A stretch of DNA of 5,217 nucleotides from contig JAJZSS010000172.1 in NCBI GenBank assembly GCA_021849525.1, positions 1 through 5,217 of the forward strand, written 5' to 3'. The stretch's first letter is position 1; each line of letters starts with the position of its first letter. The stretch comes from Chloroflexota bacterium (GTDB lineage Bacteria; Chloroflexota; Anaerolineae; Anaerolineales; UBA4823). Below are positions 1 through 5,217 of this stretch, piece after piece. The notes beneath the pieces were generated by a model, which saw nothing but the letters and a program-made list of their open reading frames with translations, had not been told where the DNA came from and did not search any database. The translations under genes and the position numbers were made by a program.

Positions 1-612
1 ACCTGAAACAGCCCGGTACTCGGGTGAGCGTAAGGGGCTATGCCTGACCGCTGCCTGAACAATTGCATCGAGCCTGGTTGTGCCGTTTTGAAGCGCCTGA
101 AGATAATCCACGCCTAAATCAAATAAATACCCCATGCTGAAGGTAGATGATTTATTTTCCTGGCTGGATAGCTGATCATCCCAGGCAGACAGACCTTTGA
201 TCAGGGCTTTGAGCAACCGACCCTGCGAAACCCGGCCCACAGAATCCGGCGGTTGAGGCGCACCGGTGAGGACGGACAGGAGGTAAGGCGCCAGATCACT
301 GATGGTTAAATCCAGATCGCGCAGCGAGTCTGCAAAGCAGGATAATCCCTGGGCATAGAATTGGGCGCTCTGGTTGCCCGCAATACTGGCCGCGCGTTGG
401 GCTGAGCGGTCAAACAGGGCCGAGAGAGTGGTTTGTAGTTCGGGCTGCTCATCTGCAGCGGCAAGCACAGCGAATAAGCTGAGCAGCTCATCGCCGTGCC
501 TGCCACGTTCTGAATCTGCCATGTTTAACGCCTCGCGATGGGGGAGAAGTGCGGAATGAACAGCCTGGAAGGCGCGAGGCAGATTCAGAGGAACCGGATC
601 TGATATTGTCAT
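1..612 (-). CDS. DAK2-like protein of unknown function, N-terminal 204 codons (partial)
   Basis: This frame is open from ATG at 612 to the window edge without a stop, so the 3' end is missing. An in-frame TAA at 618-616 makes this ATG the first possible start. No Shine-Dalgarno sequence precedes it. The protein is helical and has no signal peptide or membrane segment. Its order of motifs resembles the DAK2/DhaL fold (ADP-binding half of dihydroxyacetone kinases and FakA-like fatty acid kinases): a loop LNMADSERGRHGDEL at about residues 31-45 where DhaL has its Asp-rich DxDHG loop, a small-residue stretch AGNQSAQ near residues 94-100 where DhaL has GGASG, then TISDLAPYLLSVL. The usual DxD metal ligands are not preserved, so kinase activity is doubtful. 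It may be a degenerate or structural relative. An internal ATG at 522 has GAGGCG upstream but would remove the first helix. The reading frame is well supported; the family call is inference from memory. Confidence 0.7.
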   Translation of the reverse strand, partial: MTISDPVPLNLPRAFQAVHSALLPHREALNMADSERGRHGDELLSLFAVLAAADEQPELQTTLSALFDRSAQRAASIAGNQSAQFYAQGLSCFADSLRDLDLTISDLAPYLLSVLTGAPQPPDSVGRVSQGRLLKALIKGLSAWDDQLSSQENKSSTFSMGYLFDLGVDYLQALQNGTTRLDAIVQAAVRHSPLRSPEYRAVSG

Positions 613-636
613 TATTTATTGTATCATAATAAATAA
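612..636. repeat. AT-rich near-perfect palindrome at the start of the DAK2-like gene
   Basis: Arms TTATTTATT (612-620) and AATAAATAA (628-636) are exact 9-base inverted repeats around a 7-base centre, GTATCAT. The centre is itself almost symmetric (T622 pairs A626; 621/627 is G/T). The whole element therefore reads nearly the same on both strands. It fills most of the 34-base gap between the peptidase stop and the next start codon, and it touches the A of the ATG at 612. Being all A/T, it would make a weak RNA hairpin, so a protein-binding operator is at least as likely. What binds it is unknown. Confidence 0.6.
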
Positions 637-645
637 ATGCAATAT

Positions 646-675
646 ATCATACATAAAGTGATTCGAGCTGGTCAA
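646..675 (-). promoter_or_regulatory. Possible sigma70-type promoter for the DAK2-like gene
   Basis: On the minus strand TTGACC (675-670) is followed after 18 bases by TATGAT (651-646), each one mismatch from consensus. Transcription would start near 640, just before the palindrome at 636-612, and give a leader of about 30 bases. The element overlaps the last codons of the peptidase gene. A competing reading is the extended -10 TGATACAAT (626-618), inside the palindrome, which would start transcription at or very near the ATG. That would produce a leaderless message and fit the absence of a Shine-Dalgarno sequence. Both are pattern matches only. Confidence 0.35.
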
Positions 676-2419
676 CAAGGCGCGCAATGGCTGTAAATCG
701 TCCCTGCCAGAATTCGTCTTTGCTGATATCGAGGCCAGCTTCGGTGAGGACCTGCACCGGGGCTTTAGAACCGCCGGCGGAGAGAATCCGGGTATAGCGC
801 GGTTTGAAAGCCTCCCCTTCTTCTTTGTACTGCTGGTAAAGGGCAAACACCAGCAGCTGTCCAAAGGCATAGGCATAGACATAGAATGGCACCTGGTAAA
901 TGTGCGGGATAGAGACCCACTCCCAGCGAAACTCGTCGCTGACATCGACTGCATCCCCAAACTGGTCTTGCAAGTTTTGGAGATAGGCTGCAGCCAGATC
1001 GTCCACAGTGGCGCCTTCCTGGACCATTTGGTGGGCCTGTTTTTCAAACAGGGCAAAGAAAGACTGGCGCATGATGGTAGCGTAGGCATCGTCCACCTGG
1101 CGGAAGAGCACATCCCGGCGGACACCTTCATCGGTCTCGGTTGCCAGGAGCTTATCGATCAGGAGCATTTCTCCAAAGGTAGATGCGGTCTCAGCGAGGG
1201 GTAAGTTGGACTGGAATGTCAGTACACTGTGATGCGATGCCAGCATGCTGTGGACGGCGTGACCCAGCTCGTGAGCCATTGTAGATACGTCATCGGAGCG
1301 TGATTGGTAATTGAGCAGCACCCAGGGAGTTAACTCAGGCGTGACCGAGGCGCAGAAGGCGCCGCCGCGCTTGCCTTTGCGCACTTCACTATCCAGGTGT
1401 CTGTCATCAAAGACGCGCTGGGCGCTGCGCGCAAATTGAGGATCGAACTGGCTGAAAGCATCCAGGACCATGCCTGCCGCGTCGCTGAAAGGATACATCT
1501 TCTTCGATTGGGCGAGGGGAGCATAAATATCATACCGGCGCAAGCGGTCCACACCCAGGCGATTGGCCTTAAGCCGGAAGAAGCGCTGGAAGATATGGGT
1601 GTTCTGGCGGGCAACTTCGAGGAGGGTATCGACCACCGGGTCGGGGATATCATTGGTCAGGTTGCGGGCAGTGATCGGGCTGCTGAATTTCCGCAGGTCG
1701 ACCTGTTCGTTGCGCCAATCGCGCACCAGGGTCTGGTAGATCTGGCCGAGGATAGGACCATCGGCGCCATAGACGCGATACAACTCCTGGTAGGCACGAG
1801 CGCGTAAGTCCGGATCGTGCTGGCGGACAAATACCATCAACTCGCCGCGGGTCAGCTCTTTCACTTCTCTTTCGATTTCAACTTTGAAGACATAGCGGTT
1901 GGTGATCGAATCATACAGGTTGGTCAGGGCAGTGGCGCCGGTGACATTTTTGATATTGACCACCTTTTCTTCCGGCTCGGAGAGCGTGTGCGGCTTGAAA
2001 TGGCGCATCTCTTCCAACCAGTAACGAAATTCGCCCGCCCCTTCCATCAGGCGCGAGGCTGACTGGTCGTCTAAAGCTTTCCACCACAGGCTAAAAAAGA
2101 GGCCGCGGTTTTGCAGGACCGCCATCTGCTGATCGATTTGAGCAAGAAATGCGGTGGCTTGCTGGTCCTGGGTATTGGCGGCGAACTGCAAACCAGCGAA
2201 AGAGTAAATACGGCTGGCCTGAGCGTTGATTTTTTCATACTGGTGAATCACTTCGAGAAAGCGTTCCACGGGCATATCCGCAGATAACTGGGCGCGCTGC
2301 TTTTCAAAATCGGCCATCCCCTGATCCAAATCAGCCATGGCACGGGTCATTTCCGGGCCTGTGCTGGAGGTAAATAATTCATCCAGGCTCCAGGCAGTCT
2401 GTTGGTACTGAGTAGTCAT
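647..2419 (-). CDS. pepF: Oligoendopeptidase F family zinc metallopeptidase (M3B)
   Basis: Cytoplasmic zinc endopeptidase of family M3, expected to cut short oligopeptides (roughly 5-20 residues) in peptide turnover. The 590 residues match the usual length of about 600. The helical N-terminal part (about residues 1-200) precedes the catalytic domain. The zinc site is seen directly: HELGH at 383-387, with His383, His387 and catalytic Glu384, and a likely third ligand Glu410 in LAETASTFGEML. Downstream, HIYQVPFYVYAYAFG (506-520) supplies the His/Tyr cluster that M3 enzymes use for substrate binding and transition-state stabilisation. There is no signal peptide. The ATG at 2419 is supported by AAGGAG (2433-2428) with an 8-base spacer. 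It lies 124 bases after the methyltransferase stop and 34 bases before the next gene. A weak TATATT at 2455-2450 lacks a convincing -35, so it may be read from the upstream promoter. The family is certain; the exact substrate is not. Confidence 0.95.
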   Translation of the reverse strand: MTTQYQQTAWSLDELFTSSTGPEMTRAMADLDQGMADFEKQRAQLSADMPVERFLEVIHQYEKINAQASRIYSFAGLQFAANTQDQQATAFLAQIDQQMAVLQNRGLFFSLWWKALDDQSASRLMEGAGEFRYWLEEMRHFKPHTLSEPEEKVVNIKNVTGATALTNLYDSITNRYVFKVEIEREVKELTRGELMVFVRQHDPDLRARAYQELYRVYGADGPILGQIYQTLVRDWRNEQVDLRKFSSPITARNLTNDIPDPVVDTLLEVARQNTHIFQRFFRLKANRLGVDRLRRYDIYAPLAQSKKMYPFSDAAGMVLDAFSQFDPQFARSAQRVFDDRHLDSEVRKGKRGGAFCASVTPELTPWVLLNYQSRSDDVSTMAHELGHAVHSMLASHHSVLTFQSNLPLAETASTFGEMLLIDKLLATETDEGVRRDVLFRQVDDAYATIMRQSFFALFEKQAHQMVQEGATVDDLAAAYLQNLQDQFGDAVDVSDEFRWEWVSIPHIYQVPFYVYAYAFGQLLVFALYQQYKEEGEAFKPRYTRILSAGGSKAPVQVLTEAGLDISKDEFWQGRFTAIARLVDQLESLYV

Positions 2420-2543
2420 CGGGTGAGCTCCTTATTCAAGTTTCTAAAAAATATAATTCGACCTAGTTAATTACGCTTACCCCGGTTGAAGGGTTGGAAA
2501 TCAGTGTGTGTAATCCCAAGAAATGAACGCGGGCAAGAAAAGC
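2420..2543. other. Intergenic gap between methyltransferase and pepF
   Basis: This 124-base stretch has no credible gene. It contains the pepF Shine-Dalgarno sequence near its left end and an AT-rich patch around 2441-2457. On the minus strand that patch gives TATATT (2455-2450), which could be a -10, but I see no good -35 at the right spacing. A short ACCC/GGGGT pairing on the minus strand around 2479-2494 is too weak and lacks a T-run, so I do not call a terminator. Read-through from the upstream pair of genes into pepF is therefore plausible. Confidence 0.5.
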
Positions 2544-3656
2544 TCAGCTTTCGGGAGGCGATTGGAGCTGCTCACGGTAGATCTGGCGCAAGCGATCAAT
2601 CGGCCAGCGCTCTCCCGTCTGGTCGTCCTGGTAATACCACAACTCCCAGCCATTACAGGGCGCCTGGCGGAGACGGCGGCTTAATGCATGAATGGAGCCG
2701 CGCTCGCCGTTGCAGCGCAGGGCGCCATCCGCCTGGACCTGGGCGGTAATCTCTCCCTGGAGGCCAAAATACAGGATCTGCCCTGGATCCACCAACCCCA
2801 CCTCCAACAGCCTGCCGAATGGGATTCGGGGGTGCTTTCGGGGGTTGGGAGCGATGAACAGGCTCCCATCATCTGCCGGGAGTGGCGCAGCCGCGATGCG
2901 CCGGTGGGCCAGCTCGGCATAATGGGCATCCTGCTCGATTCCGATCCACTGGCGCCCCAGGCGGCGGGCGGCTACCCCGGTGGTACCGGTGCCGAAGAAG
3001 GGATCGAGGACAGTATCTCCAGCTTGAGAGCTGGCAAGAATTATTCGATAGAGCAGCGCTTCCGGCTTCTGTGTGGAATGGACCTTTTCCCCGCCATCCC
3101 GCAAACGCTCACGCCCGGTGCAGATGGGGAGCTGCCAGTCGCTGCGCATCTGCAAATCGTCGTTGAGGGCTTTGAGGCTGCGGTAGTTAAATGTATAAGG
3201 CGCGCCGCGCTCTTTTTGTACCCAAAGCAGGGTTTCGTGAGCATTCGTGAAGCGCACACCGCGGAAATTAGGCATGGGATTGTCTTTGATCCAGACAATA
3301 TCATTCAGGACCCAAAAACCCAGGTCCTGGATGATAGATCCCACCCTGAAAATATTGTGGTAAGTACCAATCACCCATAACGTACCGGTGCGTTTTAGCA
3401 CACGGCGGCAAGCCGATAACCAGAGATGGGTAAACTCGTCGTATGCCTTAAAATCTGAGAACTGGTCCCAGGCATCGTCTACGGCGGAGACGAGGGTGTG
3501 GTTGGGACGCCAAAGCTCCTGGCGGAGCTGCAAGTTGTAGGGAGGATCGGCAAAGATCAGATCGACCGATTCTGGCGGTAGATTGGCGAGCTGCTCCAGG
3601 CAATCGCCGACCAGGATCTGATTAAGAGGAAGTGGCGGAGATTCTGCCGGCATCAC
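2544..3656 (-). CDS. ccrM: CcrM/HinfI-like N6-adenine DNA methyltransferase, predicted GANTC-specific
   Basis: SAM-dependent methyltransferase, expected to modify the adenine in GANTC. The order of motifs is that of the beta class: ADPPYN catalytic motif IV at 36-41 comes first, and TQKP (195-198) with the SAM-binding DPFFGTGTTG (218-227) comes later. The stretches WVIGTYHNIFRVG (94-106), NDIVW (118-122) and NPMPNFRGVRFTNAHE (126-141) are hallmarks of CcrM and M.HinfI. The C-terminal region, about 277-360 (IPFGRLLEVGLV, GSIH, CNGWELWYY, PIDRLR), matches the CcrM C-terminal DNA-binding domain. The 370 residues are a full-length CcrM-like enzyme. The frame begins with GTG at 3656 and ATG at 3653. 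The stop TGA of the upstream GTPase gene lies at 3655-3653, so either start overlaps it, and with no clear Shine-Dalgarno sequence translational coupling is likely. No restriction endonuclease is visible beside it. The symbol is a homology label; cell-cycle control is not shown. Target specificity is inferred from homology. Confidence 0.93.
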   Translation of the reverse strand: MMPAESPPLPLNQILVGDCLEQLANLPPESVDLIFADPPYNLQLRQELWRPNHTLVSAVDDAWDQFSDFKAYDEFTHLWLSACRRVLKRTGTLWVIGTYHNIFRVGSIIQDLGFWVLNDIVWIKDNPMPNFRGVRFTNAHETLLWVQKERGAPYTFNYRSLKALNDDLQMRSDWQLPICTGRERLRDGGEKVHSTQKPEALLYRIILASSQAGDTVLDPFFGTGTTGVAARRLGRQWIGIEQDAHYAELAHRRIAAAPLPADDGSLFIAPNPRKHPRIPFGRLLEVGLVDPGQILYFGLQGEITAQVQADGALRCNGERGSIHALSRRLRQAPCNGWELWYYQDDQTGERWPIDRLRQIYREQLQSPPES

Positions 3657-4723
3657 AAATTGAAGCGGATGTGCACGATATCGCCATCCTGGACCACGTA
3701 TTCCTTGCCTTCCAGGCGCAACTTGCCTTTAGAGCGCGCTTCGGAAAGACCTCCCAGGGCAATTAAATCGGTATAAGCTACGACCTCGGCGCGAATAAAT
3801 CCTTTTTGCAGGTCGGTGTGGATTGCACCGGCAGATTCGTGAGCCGAAGCGCCCCGGCGGACCGTCCAGGCGCGCACCTCATCTTCGCCCACGGTAAAGA
3901 AGGATTGTAAACCCAGCAAATCGTAGGAGTAGCGGATCACACGCTGCAAACCCAGCTCCTGGATGCCATATTCTTCCATGAACATTGCCGCATCTTCGGG
4001 AGAAAGCTGGGCCAGATCCATCTCCAGCTTGCCCTGCAAGCCGGCGACGATGCTTTTGTAATGGGGGTACTGCAGATCGGGTGGAGCCTGACCGTCTGAG
4101 AGATTCAGCAATATGAGGACTGGCTTACGAGTCAGGAAGCCAAATCCGGATAGCAGCTTATCTTCTTCGGGGGTGAGATCGAGATCGCGCAAGGGCTGCC
4201 CTTGCTGCAGAACTGCATTCAGCTTTTCAAAAAGCACCAGCTCACGCTCGATCACTGCCCGGTCGCGACCGCCGCCTTTTTTACGCTCCTCCGCCAGGCG
4301 TTCCAGTTTGCGCTCAACGGCGATTAAATCATTGATCAACAACTCGCCGTCCATCGCTTCAATATCCCGCTGAGGATTCACACTGCCGGCCGGATGAGGA
4401 ACGCTGGCATTTTCAAAACAGCGCACCACATGCACAAAGCCTTCCATCTGGGTAAGCTGGTTCAACAGGGCACCCGAAATCCCCGTCTTACTGGAGCTTC
4501 CTTCCAGCCCTGCAATATCGGCATAGGTCACTTTGGCGTAAATGGTTTTTTCGGGGTGAAACAGCTCAGACAGGCGGTCCACTCGCTCGTCGGGCACATC
4601 CACGACCGCGGTGTGCACTTCGATCCGCCCGCCGGCCATCGCGGTGGGCGTGTCGCCACGGGTCAGGGCGTTAAAAACGGTTGTTTTGCCACATTGAGGA
4701 AGCCCAATAATTCCGAGACGCAT
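3653..4723 (-). CDS. ychF: Divergent YchF/OLA1-family P-loop NTPase with C-terminal TGS domain
   Basis: Translation-factor-class (Obg-related) P-loop NTPase; family members associate with ribosomes and many hydrolyse ATP rather than GTP. The P-loop is GLPQCGKTT (7-15), where typical YchF has GLPNVGKST. The G3 motif is DIAGLEG (69-75), with no catalytic Gln after DxxG, as usual for this family. The G4 position reads NLSD (207-210), not the usual NxxE. A charged helical, probably coiled-coil insertion spans about 130-190. HVVRCFEN (98-105) and the C-terminal TGS/DUF933 domain (about 272-356: FFTVGEDEVRAWTVRRG, AGAIHTDLQKGFIRAEV, and a closing DGDIVHIRFNL) are diagnostic. The 356 residues compare with about 363 in the family. 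The ATG at 4723 has AAGGA (4735-4731) at a 7-base spacing. It may be the divergent DUF933 paralogue rather than canonical YchF. It is the first gene of the minus-strand run and overlaps the methyltransferase start. Its own promoter is not clear. Confidence 0.92.
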   Translation of the reverse strand: MRLGIIGLPQCGKTTVFNALTRGDTPTAMAGGRIEVHTAVVDVPDERVDRLSELFHPEKTIYAKVTYADIAGLEGSSSKTGISGALLNQLTQMEGFVHVVRCFENASVPHPAGSVNPQRDIEAMDGELLINDLIAVERKLERLAEERKKGGGRDRAVIERELVLFEKLNAVLQQGQPLRDLDLTPEEDKLLSGFGFLTRKPVLILLNLSDGQAPPDLQYPHYKSIVAGLQGKLEMDLAQLSPEDAAMFMEEYGIQELGLQRVIRYSYDLLGLQSFFTVGEDEVRAWTVRRGASAHESAGAIHTDLQKGFIRAEVVAYTDLIALGGLSEARSKGKLRLEGKEYVVQDGDIVHIRFNL

Positions 4724-4738
4724 CAGCTAATCCTTATC

Positions 4739-4767
4739 TTGACCGGGTGTCTAACATTCGATATACT
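4739..4767 (+). promoter_or_regulatory. sigma70-type promoter of tRNA-Leu
   Basis: TTGACC (4739-4744) and TATACT (4762-4767) are separated by exactly 17 bases, each hexamer being one mismatch from consensus. The predicted start near 4774 lies about 25 bases before the mature tRNA end at 4799, a normal 5' leader for RNase P removal. The -35 box sits within the untranslated leader of the divergent GTPase gene, only 16 bases from that gene's start codon. Confidence 0.72.
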
Positions 4768-4798
4768 TAGGCAAGCTTTGAAACTGTGGGTAGAGCAC

Positions 4799-4883
4799 GC
4801 CGAAGTGGCGGAACTGGCATACGCGCACGACTCAAACTCGTGTTCCCTCGGGATTGTGGGTTCGATTCCCACCTTCGGCACCA
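4799..4883 (+). tRNA. tRNA-Leu (anticodon CAA)
   Basis: The cloverleaf folds by eye. The acceptor stem GCCGAAG (4799-4805) pairs fully with CTTCGGC (4873-4879), followed by discriminator A4880 and an encoded CCA at 4881-4883. The D stem is GCG/CGC (4808-4810 with 4822-4824). The anticodon stem CACGA/TCGTG (4826-4830 with 4838-4842) holds the loop CTCAAAC with anticodon CAA at 4833-4835, which reads UUG. The long variable arm (4843-4855) is typical of class II leucine tRNAs, and the T arm GTGGG/CCCAC encloses TTCGATT (4861-4867). Discriminator A is the leucine identity base. The gene has its own upstream promoter and downstream terminator, so it is a single-gene transcription unit. Confidence 0.97.
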
Positions 4884-4897
4884 ATTGATTATAGCAT

Positions 4898-4927
4898 ACG
4901 CCTTCCTTTGAACCGGGAAGGCGTTTT
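4898..4927 (+). terminator. Rho-independent terminator after tRNA-Leu
   Basis: ACGCCTTCC (4898-4906) pairs exactly with GGAAGGCGT (4916-4924) across a 9-base loop, and the stem runs into TTTT at 4924-4927 followed by GCTT. It lies 14 bases beyond the tRNA CCA and points the same way. It should insulate glgC from the tRNA transcript. The T-run is short, so termination may be incomplete. Confidence 0.82.
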
Positions 4928-4970
4928 GCTTAACCAGCTTTATTCAAGGCATCGACAGACCAGATTATTA

Positions 4971-4976
4971 TATAAT
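4971..4976 (+). promoter_or_regulatory. Probable -10 element upstream of glgC
   Basis: A perfect TATAAT lies in an AT-rich stretch after the tRNA terminator and about 55 bases before the glgC start. No good -35 box sits 16-18 bases upstream. TCGACA (4952-4957) resembles one but is only 13 bases away. The promoter may be activator-dependent, or the hexamer may be chance in AT-rich sequence. Confidence 0.4.
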
Positions 4977-5031
4977 TTATAGTAGCTCGCTAAAAACCTT
5001 TTTAACAAATATGGCGCGGGGAGAGTGGTTT

Positions 5032-5217
5032 ATGCCTACGATGAATCAAGTTCTGGCAGTTATCCTGGGAGGTGGGGTCGGGAAGCGCTTATATCCACTC
5101 ACCAAGCAGCGCTCAAAGCCGGCAGTGCCAATTGCCGGCAAATACCGGCTGATCGATGTGCCCCTGAGCAACTGCATCAATTCGGGCGTCAACAAGATCG
5201 CTGTCCTGACCCAATTC
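5032..5217 (+). CDS. glgC: Glucose-1-phosphate adenylyltransferase, N-terminal 62 codons (partial)
   Basis: ADP-glucose pyrophosphorylase makes ADP-glucose from ATP and glucose-1-phosphate, the committed step of bacterial glycogen synthesis, in the cytoplasm. Only the N-terminal nucleotide-binding part is present: [14 protein letters not shown] (11-24), followed by the family hallmark [20 protein letters not shown] (29-48), INSG and LTQF, ending at the window edge. The ATG at 5032 is chosen because GGGGAG (5018-5023) lies 8 bases upstream. An in-frame ATG at 5011 would add seven residues (MARGEWF) but has no Shine-Dalgarno sequence, and another ATG at 5041 would shorten the protein by three. 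The loop has Lys18 where most relatives have Thr (GTRL). The gene reads on the plus strand after the tRNA terminator, with a candidate -10 at 4971. The pattern is closest to cyanobacterial/Chloroflexota-type GlgC as I recall them. Confidence 0.93.
   Translation, partial: MPTMNQVLAVILGGGVGKRLYPLTKQRSKPAVPIAGKYRLIDVPLSNCINSGVNKIAVLTQF

Noticed and set aside
306..506. 66-codon minus-strand frame
   Set aside because: It overlaps the longer open frame running from 612 off the left edge. It starts inside it, out of frame, and has a biased, low-information composition.
616..1131. 171-codon minus-strand frame within the pepF 3' end
   Set aside because: It is a frame-shifted shadow of pepF. The pepF frame carries the conserved HIYQVPFYVYAYA region over the same bases.
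1397..2062. Two plus-strand open frames antisense to pepF
   Set aside because: They lie opposite the conserved peptidase frame, show no protein-family features and lack start signals.
2450..2457. TATAAT (plus) and TATATT (minus) near the pepF start
   Set aside because: No plus-strand gene follows the TATAAT, and the minus-strand hexamer has no acceptable -35 at 16-18 bases, so neither is called as a promoter.
2688..3380. 230-codon open frame on the plus strand
   Set aside because: It is the complement of the methyltransferase gene, whose motifs are unambiguous. The plus-strand translation shows no recognisable domain, and no ribosome binding site or promoter supports it.
4394..4888. 164-codon open frame on the plus strand
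   Set aside because: It runs antisense to the GTPase N-terminus, then through the tRNA promoter and the tRNA-Leu gene itself, so it cannot be a normal gene.
4991..5004. TAAAAACCTTTTTA inverted repeat in the glgC leader
   Set aside because: The two-base centre is too short for an RNA hairpin loop and the arms are homopolymer runs, so chance in AT-rich sequence is the simplest explanation.

Overview
The window looks like ordinary bacterial chromosome of moderate GC, with AT-rich gaps between genes. The GlgC start, the divergent YchF-like GTPase and the first protein all remind me of Chloroflexota (Anaerolineae-like). This is recollection of family sequences, not a search result, so treat the assignment as tentative. 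I see no insertion sequence, phage gene, CRISPR array or integration site.

Layout. From about 4723 down to 1, all genes lie on the minus strand. In transcription order they are a YchF/OLA1-family GTPase (4723-3653), a CcrM/HinfI-type adenine DNA methyltransferase (3656-2544), an M3B oligoendopeptidase F (2419-647), and the N-terminal 204 codons of a protein with DAK2-like features (612 to beyond base 1). The GTPase and methyltransferase overlap at stop/start and are almost certainly co-transcribed and translationally coupled. The peptidase follows after 124 bases with its own strong Shine-Dalgarno sequence. The last gene follows after 34 very AT-rich bases that hold a near-perfect 25-bp palindrome. 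On the plus strand, reading away from the GTPase, are a tRNA-Leu(CAA) gene with a good promoter and a rho-independent terminator, then the first 62 codons of glgC (glucose-1-phosphate adenylyltransferase), which runs off the right edge.

How the genes relate. The visible functions are housekeeping: ribosome-associated NTPase, DNA methylation, peptide turnover, tRNA and glycogen synthesis. They do not form one pathway. The most notable features are an apparently solitary GANTC-type methyltransferase coupled to a YchF-like GTPase, and the palindrome at the start of the DAK2-like gene. I found no convincing evidence of an undescribed multi-gene system here.
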